A DNA stretch of 64,000 nucleotides from a virus: positions 48,474 to 112,473 of the IMG/VR virus record IMGVR_UViG_3300025093_000013. One strand, written 5' to 3'. This document shows, piece by piece, positions 1-6,907 of the stretch. The notes below the pieces were generated by a model. The model did not search any database, was not told the origin of the DNA, and saw nothing but the letters and a program-made list of their open reading frames with translations. The translations under genes were made by a program, and so were the position numbers. The stretch's first letter is position 1; each line of letters begins with the position of its first letter.

Positions 1-368
1 CCGAGATCTTAGTCTTGGTTTTCATGAAGCATCCGCATAGGTTGCATTGCTTCTCATTTAAAAGTTCGGGGCAAGCCTTACAAATAGCGAACCTTGCTTC
101 TGCTGTTTGTTCTTCTTCTAGCTTGAAGCCATTCCTAGCCCATGCCCACATAGTTCCGAAGAACATGTTAAGCTTTTGAGTAAAGGTAGTGCCAGTATCA
201 GATGCATTCAAGAAGACTGCAAACACAGACCAGAACTGGTCGCTTTTCTTTCTGAGCTTGTACTTTAAAGTTGATTGCTCAAGGGCAATGTACTTATCTT
301 TCATTGCCTGATATTTGTTCTGCCAATGACCAATCTTGTTTTTTAGGTCGTTTAGATCCTCACTCATG
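1..368 (-). CDS. Small protein with two Cys pairs (partial, runs off left edge)
   Basis: Reading leftward from the ATG at 368 there is an uninterrupted frame of 122 codons to the window edge, so the C-terminus is missing. The protein opens with a charged helical stretch (MSEDLNDLKNKIGHW). Near the edge it carries a CKACPEL pair followed about 13 residues later by CNLCGCFMKTK. This Cys arrangement, with the GCFM signature, looks like a small zinc-binding knuckle of a kind I associate with uncharacterised proteins of T4-like and marine phages. Its function is unknown. The start is followed on the other strand by a tiny rightward ORF only 12 bases away, so the two would be divergent. I am confident that it is coding and unsure of any role. 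Confidence 0.75.
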
Positions 369-380
369 ATATATAATTAT

Positions 381-518
381 ATGAAGAAGTTAGACGAGGT
401 TTTCAAGACTCGAATGCAGAAGGCTGCATTCAATGCTTACAGGGGTCTTAGAAAAAAGAATCCTATTGCCAAGCGCACAATGAGCAAGCTGAATCAACCT
501 ACGAAAATTGGTAGCTGA
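381..518 (+). CDS. Tiny basic hypothetical protein (45 aa)
   Basis: The frame runs from ATG 381 to TGA 516-518 and encodes a very basic helical peptide (MKKLDEVFKTRMQKAAF at the start). An in-frame extension to 336 is possible, but it would run into the divergent gene and lacks a ribosome-binding site. A TATAAT hexamer at 372-377 sits directly upstream of the ATG and no Shine-Dalgarno is visible. The 3' end overlaps the end of the convergent glycosyltransferase by 25 bases. No family is recognised. It could be a real small phage protein or a spurious frame; the promoter-like element and clean fit between neighbours favour a real gene. Confidence 0.5.
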   Translation: MKKLDEVFKTRMQKAAFNAYRGLRKKNPIAKRTMSKLNQPTKIGS

Positions 519-1177
519 TTTCTTTCTATAAAAGCTTCTCTGTTCTTGTGCCAACTATCCCTGCCTACAAGCTCGCCGTGTGAGTTATGTAGAATGGAAA
601 TAGGTACGACTTTGTTTTTGAGTTTCTTCTTGTGTGCAGACACTGTATAGTGTATGTCATAGAAGTCCCAATCACCTTCAAAGTATTCAGGCTTCTCTAA
701 GCCTACTTCTCGAAGGACTCTACCGCTTGCTGCAAGAAAGAGGCCATCCATGCATACTACTTGGTCTGGCTTTCCATAGTAGGTCGAATCTGCTGTGAGT
801 ATATCATCACCATGGAATACATGACCTCTATGCCTTCCTTGCTGCCATAGTTCGTGATTCCACCACACTGCATCTCTTGAGAGTGCTGTGGTTCCTGCGA
901 CTCCAACAAAGCCTGTCTCTACTTGCAGACAAGTTTGAACTATAATATTTTTGAAAACTTCTGGGTCTGTGAGTATCTCTATATCGTCATGACATAAGAT
1001 AACAATATCATTGTCCTGGATATCAAATTTTTTAAACGCATTTGAATAACCGCTGAAGATAGACTTCTGACCCACTAAGAACTTAGTGCTGATACCAGCC
1101 CTAGATAAGTAAGAAGATAATTTTTTTGTGGTATTACTAAAGTTCTTACTGCGTGTACAAATAAAAGCGTAAATCAT
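494..1177 (-). CDS. Glycosyltransferase, GT-A fold (family 2-like)
   Basis: The 227-residue protein has the layout of a small GT-A glycosyltransferase. There is an N-terminal beta strand (MIYAFICTRS), a metal/nucleotide-sugar site CHDDIEI at residues 62-68 standing in for DxD, a GVAGTT strand near 92-97, and an acceptor-side motif GDWDFYDIHYT around 168-178. This most resembles the StrF-like glycosyltransferase group. It would transfer a sugar from a nucleotide sugar to an unknown acceptor; in phages such enzymes modify DNA bases, host surface glycans or virion proteins, and nothing here decides which. It stands alone on the minus strand, and its ATG (1175-1177) overlaps the terminase ATG on the other strand, so each promoter must lie inside the other gene or further away. 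Confidence 0.8.
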   Translation of the reverse strand: MIYAFICTRSKNFSNTTKKLSSYLSRAGISTKFLVGQKSIFSGYSNAFKKFDIQDNDIVILCHDDIEILTDPEVFKNIIVQTCLQVETGFVGVAGTTALSRDAVWWNHELWQQGRHRGHVFHGDDILTADSTYYGKPDQVVCMDGLFLAASGRVLREVGLEKPEYFEGDWDFYDIHYTVSAHKKKLKNKVVPISILHNSHGELVGRDSWHKNREAFIERNQLPIFVG

Positions 1178-2726
1178 GAGACTACAAACAAAAGAAGATT
1201 ACAAGAAAGAGTATGCTAAATGCAAAGAGGACCCTGTATACTTTATAAGTAATTATATCAAGGTGGTCCACCCAGTTCGAGGACTAGTTCCATTTAATTT
1301 GTATCCCTTCCAGAAAACCATCATCCACGCGATAGAAGGAAACAGGTTCAACATACTTAGGAAGTTTAGACAGGCTGGTTGTACAACGATTGCTGCTGCT
1401 TACTCCTTATGGCTTTGTTGCTTCAAGTCTCACCAGACCATTGTTATCTTGTCTGTAGGTGACACGGAATCTACTGAAGTTCTGGACCGTATCAAAATTA
1501 TGTATGACGAACTCCCAGGGTGGATCAAGCCTAAGTCTACAACAATCAACGCACACAACCTTAAGCTAGAGAACAACTCTCATATCAAGTCTCGTCCATC
1601 AGGTAAGCAATCAGGTCGTGGTCTTTCTGGTTCACTACTTATTATTGATGAGGCTGCCTTCATTGAACACATTGATACAATTTGGGCTGCTGTTTATCCC
1701 ATTATTTCTACTGGAGGTCGTGCTTTCGTCCTGTCTACTGTTAATGGTATTGGTAACTGGTATTACGACACTTGGACAAGGGCTGTCGAGGGCGCTAATG
1801 CATTTAACCCAATTCAGATAGGATGGCAGGACCACCCCGAGTACGCGCGTGTAGAGGGCTTTGAGTGGCTCTACAAGGAGATGGAGGAGAGAGACCCTCC
1901 TGCCATTATCGAAGAGTGGGAGCCCACTACAAGGGCTAACATCAGCCATAAGAAGTGGCTACAAGAATACGAGTGTGAGTTCCTTGGAACTGGTGATACA
2001 TTTATCGAAGGTCAGATACTGCAAGCACTGACGGAGAATGTGAATGATAACTTCTATCGTAAGTACAATAACCGAATGTATGTGTGGAAAGATCCAGACC
2101 CTAACTCGACATATTTCATGGCGGTCGATGTTGCATTGGGCAGGGGTCGTGATTATTCTGCTTTTCAAATTATTGATCTTTATTCAGGTGAGCAAGTGGC
2201 TGAGTTCTACTCAAACACCACCCCTATAAATGAGTTTGCCAAGATATGTTTCGATGAGGGCAACTATTATAATTTATGTCCCGTTCTGGTAGAGCGTAAT
2301 ACGATCGGTAACAACTTACTAGACTATCTCTTCGACCAGTTGGAGTACGAGAATGTCTGGTTTGACGAAAAACGAAACATGGGACTCCAAATAACAGCCA
2401 AGAACAGAGATACGATCCTGGTGGAAATGGAAGAAGCTATTCGCATGAGTGAAGTTAAAATTAACTCCAAGAGAACCGTCCTAGAGCTTAATACCTTCAT
2501 TATCAGCGATAATGGCAAGGTCAAGGCAGATACTGGACAAAATGATGATCTTGTTATGAGTTTAGCACTATCTATATACGGAGGCCGAAGATACCGAGAG
2601 GACAACCCTGAGATCATTAAATTTAATCCTTCCAAAGAGAAGAGACCTCCAATGCCATTAAAATCTCAGAAGATCATGACCTCTAGAGGTAGCATAGAAG
2701 AAGACATAACATGGGTAATCAAATAA
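1176..2726 (+). CDS. terL: Terminase large subunit (T4 gp17-like)
   Basis: This is the DNA-packaging motor: an N-terminal ATPase and a C-terminal RNase H-like nuclease that docks on the portal. The P-loop region is RKFRQAGCTT (residues 62-71), where the usual GKT lysine is a cysteine. The Walker B is LLIIDEAAF with D158-E159, followed by the coupling motif LSTVNG. Nuclease acidic residues are visible at D318 (MAVDVALG), D326 (RDYSAF) and D457-D458 (QNDDLVMS). At 516 aa it is somewhat shorter than T4 gp17 (610 aa). It overlaps the portal gene by 16 bases, the expected head-packaging pairing. No Shine-Dalgarno is visible before ATG 1176. No small terminase subunit was recognised in the window. 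Confidence 0.95.
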   Translation: MRLQTKEDYKKEYAKCKEDPVYFISNYIKVVHPVRGLVPFNLYPFQKTIIHAIEGNRFNILRKFRQAGCTTIAAAYSLWLCCFKSHQTIVILSVGDTESTEVLDRIKIMYDELPGWIKPKSTTINAHNLKLENNSHIKSRPSGKQSGRGLSGSLLIIDEAAFIEHIDTIWAAVYPIISTGGRAFVLSTVNGIGNWYYDTWTRAVEGANAFNPIQIGWQDHPEYARVEGFEWLYKEMEERDPPAIIEEWEPTTRANISHKKWLQEYECEFLGTGDTFIEGQILQALTENVNDNFYRKYNNRMYVWKDPDPNSTYFMAVDVALGRGRDYSAFQIIDLYSGEQVAEFYSNTTPINEFAKICFDEGNYYNLCPVLVERNTIGNNLLDYLFDQLEYENVWFDEKRNMGLQITAKNRDTILVEMEEAIRMSEVKINSKRTVLELNTFIISDNGKVKADTGQNDDLVMSLALSIYGGRRYREDNPEIIKFNPSKEKRPPMPLKSQKIMTSRGSIEEDITWVIK

Positions 2727-4474
2727 ACGAAAACGCTGGTCCTGGGCTAACAACATGGACACCAGTTGGTGACGGTAGTGTGCAAAGCATGTACACCACT
2801 GGTTACATGTCCAAGATCTTTGCAAAGTTCTTTGCTACTGAGGCGCAGAGAAAGCTTGCCATAGGAGGCGACCCTCGTAACATTGAGGGTGATCTTATTG
2901 TAAACCCAAAGGGTCTTGATAATATCCTTAGCCCTCTTTGGTCCTACACCCGTGGTCTTCCATTCTTACCTGAGTCTGAACTTAACAGGAAGCGTAGATA
3001 TGACGAATACGAGAAGATGGATGATTATCCTGAGATTACCGCTGCTCTTGATATCTATGCTGATGATTCTACTCAGAAAGATCTAAGGAACAAGAGATGG
3101 AAAGTAGTATCTGATAGCATCGATGCCATCGAAGAGGTTGAGAGACTGTTCGATAGAATCAAGCTAGAGCGTGTATACTACGATATTGTAAGGGGCACTT
3201 GCAAGTATGGTGACACTTTCATTGAAACTGTAGCTAATGCTAACGATATGACTGCTGGCATCATGAAAGTTAAGGTGCTGAACCCTTACTACATCATGAG
3301 AATAGAAGATAAGTTCGGATATCTCAAGACATTTATTCAAGAAATACCTCATGGCTCACAGGACACAGGAAGTTATGCCCAGAGTAACTCCTCTTACATC
3401 GAGCTAGACAAGAATCAGATCGTCCATTTCCGTCTGAACACCTCTGATCCCAAATATTACCCTTACGGTAAGTCTATTCTTGCTGGTGCAATCCGTGTTT
3501 ATCGCTCTCTCAAGCTCATGGAAGACGCAATGCTTGTCTATCGTCTCTCTAGAGCGCCTGAAAGACGCATTTTCTATGTCGATGTAGGCAACCTACCTGC
3601 CTCAAAGGCTGAGGGTTTCCTTGAAACCATGAAAACACGCTTCAAGAAGGAGAAGTTCCACAACAATAATAAGGTTGATGGTCGCTTCAACCCTCTTGCA
3701 GTCGATGAAGACTTCTTCGTACCCGTCAGAGGCAACCAAGGAACTAAGATTGACACCTTACCAGGGGCACAAAACCTTGGTGAAGTCGATGATGTCAAGT
3801 ATTTCCGTGATAAATTGCTTGCAACACTTAAGGTTCCCAAGGATTACATCGTTGAGTACGACAAATCACCTGAAAGAAAGGCAAATCTTAGCCAACTTGA
3901 TGTAAAGTTTGCTCGCGTTATCCAAAGAGTACAGGATTCCGTGTGTGTTGGCCTTGCTGACATCGCAAAAAGGCACCTAACTATGCTTGACTACCCTGCA
4001 AGTGTCGTTAGACGCCTAAAAATCACCCTTCCTGAGCCTTCTGATGTCTTTATCAAGCGTAAACTAGAGATTGATGAGGCAAAAGCCCGTGTTGTACAGG
4101 CTGTAGTCGGTACAGGACTCTTCCCAACCAGCCGTATCTACAAAGAATACTATGATATGACTGATACTGAGATTGAAATGGTCAAGAAAGACCTTGAAGA
4201 CGAGCAACAGAAGCAAAATCAGCAAGAACTTGAGCAACAAGCGGGTCAAGCCCAAACTCAAGCGGCTGCTGACATGGCAGTTGCCGATAATCAAGCTCAA
4301 AATGACTTAGCAATGCAACAAGCACAGCAACAAGCGCAACCAGCGCCCCAAAAAGAAGAAATTGACAGCCTGACTCTTCTAAAACGGCAATATTTGATGA
4401 CTGAGGGCATTGACTCTGCAAAATACCGTGCAATCGACCGAGTTCTGAAAAATAAAAATAAAATCGACGGCTGA
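2711..4474 (+). CDS. 20: Portal protein (T4 gp20-like)
   Basis: The 587-residue protein would form the dodecameric ring at the unique capsid vertex, which nucleates prohead assembly and passes DNA driven by the terminase. Recognisable gp20-family segments are LPFLPESELNRKRRYDEYE near residues 77-95 and YPEITAALDIYADDS just after, then a long alpha/beta core. The C-terminus is a long Gln/Ala-rich, charged tail (about residues 495-550), longer than in T4 (gp20 is 524 aa). It starts inside the 3' end of the terminase gene, suggesting translational coupling. The protein uses many CTT, CGT and GAG codons, as do the other abundant structural genes here. Confidence 0.95.
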   Translation: MGNQINENAGPGLTTWTPVGDGSVQSMYTTGYMSKIFAKFFATEAQRKLAIGGDPRNIEGDLIVNPKGLDNILSPLWSYTRGLPFLPESELNRKRRYDEYEKMDDYPEITAALDIYADDSTQKDLRNKRWKVVSDSIDAIEEVERLFDRIKLERVYYDIVRGTCKYGDTFIETVANANDMTAGIMKVKVLNPYYIMRIEDKFGYLKTFIQEIPHGSQDTGSYAQSNSSYIELDKNQIVHFRLNTSDPKYYPYGKSILAGAIRVYRSLKLMEDAMLVYRLSRAPERRIFYVDVGNLPASKAEGFLETMKTRFKKEKFHNNNKVDGRFNPLAVDEDFFVPVRGNQGTKIDTLPGAQNLGEVDDVKYFRDKLLATLKVPKDYIVEYDKSPERKANLSQLDVKFARVIQRVQDSVCVGLADIAKRHLTMLDYPASVVRRLKITLPEPSDVFIKRKLEIDEAKARVVQAVVGTGLFPTSRIYKEYYDMTDTEIEMVKKDLEDEQQKQNQQELEQQAGQAQTQAAADMAVADNQAQNDLAMQQAQQQAQPAPQKEEIDSLTLLKRQYLMTEGIDSAKYRAIDRVLKNKNKIDG

Positions 4475-4523
4475 AAGGCATTAAAAAGCTATATATTTAG
4501 TAATCTGCATCTGCACCAATAAA

Positions 4524-6059
4524 ATGGAAAAAATATTCAACAAGCGAGATAGAAAAATCTCCAATCTTACTCTCATGGCCGATAGTCTCGGCTACGCTCT
4601 ACGAGAGAATGTTTCTTTATTCTCCGTAGACGATAACAACGCCACTGCTACATTTATTACAGAGGCTGGGAACATCATCGAAGGTAATTATTACTTTGGT
4701 GAGGAAATGGTCCTTGACAATATTCAAGTTGAGTCAGGGGACATGTTCAAAGAAGAAGAGAAATTTGATTCTTTCACCAGGGATCAAATTTCTTCATTAG
4801 TGGAGAACATTTATAACGACGAGCTTGTTGGTGCTGGTGATATCTTCGATACGCTTATCGAGTCTTGGAACTCTAGAGTAAAGTTCAACAAGACTGTCGA
4901 GCGTCTTGAGGAGAAATCACAATCTTTCAACAACACCTTTAACATCGTTGAGACAAAGGAGTTTGAGAGATTCGTTGAGGTTTCCGAGAACATCTCCAAG
5001 TTCCTACAGGAGAACGCAGAAAAGATTACAGCTATCCCTGAGATTGTTAACGCAATCCGCCTCTCCAATGTTCTATCCGAGGCTTTCGACATTCCCAGAC
5101 TTACTCTAGAGCAGCTAGGTGAGCAAGGTGACTTCAGTGTCAAGCTTGGCGAGAACCGTGACATTTACGAGATGGTATGCAAGCAGGAGCTTGTCAAAAA
5201 GGAGATCCTTGAGTCCAAGAAGTCCTTCGATACCGTGTGGGTAACTGAGCCCTCCATCTCAAACCTTTCTGTCAAGATGTACGAGAGCGACGATGAGATT
5301 GAGAAGGCTCTTGTTGAGGCTTTCTCTAATGTGCCTTACCTTGCACTCATCTCAAAGAAGCAGCTATCAAACACAATCGCAAAGAACCTTAGCACACTTC
5401 ATGAGCAGGTTGGCTACACAAAGTCTGACCTAAAGGAGTATGTTGCCAAGCTCTTTGAGATGAAGAAGCCTCTCAAAGAGCTTGTTTCTAACCTACTTCA
5501 AGAGAAGTACGGTGTCAATGTAAACAACCTCAAAGAGACTCCTACCTTCAAGACCCTTCTTAACACTCAGGTTCTTATCTTCGAGTCACTTGCAAAAGTA
5601 GCTCCAAGAAGCAGTGTTATCAAGGAGGCTTTCTCTGCCATGGCTGAGATGCTCAAGGGTAAGAACGGTGTTCAAGCCATCGATGTCAACCAGGGCATGA
5701 AGTACCTTTTCGAGAACTCAGGCTTTGCCGAAGTTTACGAGGTGCAACCAATTGTTTCTAACTTCTCTCTCAACGAGTCCGTCACCGAAGACGAAGAAGA
5801 TCTTGAGATGATTCTTTCTGAGCTAGTCTCTGAAGAGGACGAGGAGAAGAAGAAAAAGAAGAAAGCTAAGTCTTCCAAGAAGAAAGATGACGAAGACGAA
5901 GAAGAGGATGATGAGGACGAGAAGAAGGAGATGTCTTCTGATGACGCAGCCGAGGCTGTTAGTGAAGAAGAGAACACGATGACAACTCAAGAACTCATGA
6001 AGGCTCTTTCTGATATTGAAGACCTAGTTTCAGGACCACAAGATTTGGAGGATGAGTGA
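4524..6059 (+). CDS. Acidic virion-associated or prohead-core-like protein (511 aa)
   Basis: No named family is recognised. Residues 1-60 look globular (MEKIFNKRDRKISNL). The middle is a long, helix-rich, Glu/Lys-rich body. The C-terminal quarter (about residues 420-480) is an extreme alternation of Glu/Asp blocks and Lys blocks encoded by an almost pure purine tract. Such charge-block tails are typical of phage prohead core proteins, and the gene directly follows the portal, where T4 carries its core genes 67/68, so a core or internal head role is an inference. Upstream (4475-4523) there is an AT-rich TATATATTTAG stretch but no clear Shine-Dalgarno. It is followed with no gap by two small genes. 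Confidence 0.6.
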   Translation: MEKIFNKRDRKISNLTLMADSLGYALRENVSLFSVDDNNATATFITEAGNIIEGNYYFGEEMVLDNIQVESGDMFKEEEKFDSFTRDQISSLVENIYNDELVGAGDIFDTLIESWNSRVKFNKTVERLEEKSQSFNNTFNIVETKEFERFVEVSENISKFLQENAEKITAIPEIVNAIRLSNVLSEAFDIPRLTLEQLGEQGDFSVKLGENRDIYEMVCKQELVKKEILESKKSFDTVWVTEPSISNLSVKMYESDDEIEKALVEAFSNVPYLALISKKQLSNTIAKNLSTLHEQVGYTKSDLKEYVAKLFEMKKPLKELVSNLLQEKYGVNVNNLKETPTFKTLLNTQVLIFESLAKVAPRSSVIKEAFSAMAEMLKGKNGVQAIDVNQGMKYLFENSGFAEVYEVQPIVSNFSLNESVTEDEEDLEMILSELVSEEDEEKKKKKKAKSSKKKDDEDEEEDDEDEKKEMSSDDAAEAVSEEENTMTTQELMKALSDIEDLVSGPQDLEDE

Positions 6060-6484
6060 TGCGAGAAGGATTTAGACCATATACAAAACTAATTACACTA
6101 AACAGTACAACCAGAACAAGCGTTGCATTTAGAGATACAGGAAACAACTCTATCAACTGTAATTACATTAAAGTCGAGCCTGTGAGTGGTACTCCCGATG
6201 ATGGGCTTTTCTATGTAACTCCTACAGGCCCTTCAACTGAACTAGGTGCCTCTAACACGCTTGCAGCAACTGCATTGCCTGTAGACGCGACTGCTTCTGG
6301 TAACTGTGGTGGTGTAGCCTCTTGCTTGAATGGAACAGTCGTGCTATCTTTGATTAGCCCAGATTTCTCCAATTCATGTTTCATATCTCAAACAACAACT
6401 GACCCTGTAGTATATGGAATTACTTATGGAGTTGTTCAGGAATCTAATAACTTAAAAGACTCTAGAGAATATAGGGGCAAATAG
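6059..6484 (+). CDS. Hypothetical small virion-type protein (141 aa)
   Basis: The ATG at 6059 overlaps the preceding stop as TGATG and has a GGAGG eight bases upstream; a GTG three bases earlier is also possible. The protein is beta-rich, with many Thr, Ser and Asn residues and short turns. It starts MREGFRPYTKLITLN and has two cysteines close together in CGGVASC. It lacks a signal peptide or membrane segment. The composition and position between a head protein and the tail fibre suggest a virion decoration or fibre-attachment protein, but no family is recognised. The following gene starts on its last base. Confidence 0.55.
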   Translation: MREGFRPYTKLITLNSTTRTSVAFRDTGNNSINCNYIKVEPVSGTPDDGLFYVTPTGPSTELGASNTLAATALPVDATASGNCGGVASCLNGTVVLSLISPDFSNSCFISQTTTDPVVYGITYGVVQESNNLKDSREYRGK

Positions 6485-6894
6485 TGTTTAAGTCCTTTTC
6501 AACTCTAAAGACTGTTCTTGATGACGCTGATGTTTCAGCCAGGGCAAGAAGAGTATTTAGAGATGCTCAGATCGTTTTCTCTGACTCTACAGGCCCTGTG
6601 ATAGCAGTTTTTGGTATTGGTGATTTAAAGGGTCGTAAAGGAAACGATTACAAGGCTGCTTTTTTCAGAATTAGTTCTACTAGGATAGCTCTTAGAATAT
6701 TTAATTCTAGTGGCACGGGCATTGAAACCCATGTTGGAAACTCGACGGGCTCTGGTGATGAAGTAGAACAAATGGTAGCTGCCGCCGCAAATAGCCCTTA
6801 TGTTAAGATTAGGTTTGTAAAGAATAGCTCTGAAAGCTTTTCGCCTTCAATTAACTACGCTGATGCAACATCATTCAGAGGTGGCGCAGGTTGA
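6484..6894 (+). CDS. Hypothetical protein (136 aa), GTG start
   Basis: The start is GTG at 6484, sharing one base with the preceding TAG, so translation is probably coupled. The protein has a charged helical N-terminus (KTVLDDADVSARARRVFRD) followed by a beta-rich Ser/Gly region that ends in RGGAG. It is not recognised. Its tight coupling to the 141-aa gene suggests that the two products act together, perhaps in the neck or fibre connection. It ends just before an AT-rich promoter-like element for the long fibre gene. Confidence 0.55.
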   Translation: MFKSFSTLKTVLDDADVSARARRVFRDAQIVFSDSTGPVIAVFGIGDLKGRKGNDYKAAFFRISSTRIALRIFNSSGTGIETHVGNSTGSGDEVEQMVAAAANSPYVKIRFVKNSSESFSPSINYADATSFRGGAG

Positions 6895-6896
6895 TA

Positions 6897-6903
6897 TATA
6901 ATA
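6897..6903 (+). promoter_or_regulatory. TATAATA element directly upstream of the fibre gene
   Basis: TATAATA lies 5-11 bases before ATG 6908 and there is no Shine-Dalgarno at a usable distance. Using ordinary -10 spacing the start site would fall on or next to the ATG. This is one of several such elements in the window. Confidence 0.4.
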
Positions 6904-6907
6904 TATC

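Noticed and set aside
336-380. N-terminal extension of the 45-aa ORF
   Set aside because: The extra residues lie antisense to the start of the gene at the left edge and no initiation signal is seen; ATG 381 is better placed.
494-1177. Homing endonuclease or intron insertion next to the terminase
   Set aside because: The leftward gene has glycosyltransferase motifs and the terminase reading frame is uninterrupted, with no intron or intein signs.
5735-5977. Minus-strand ORF of mostly Ser and Phe
   Set aside because: It is the complement of the acidic/lysine purine tract; composition is fully explained by that tract and there is no start signal.
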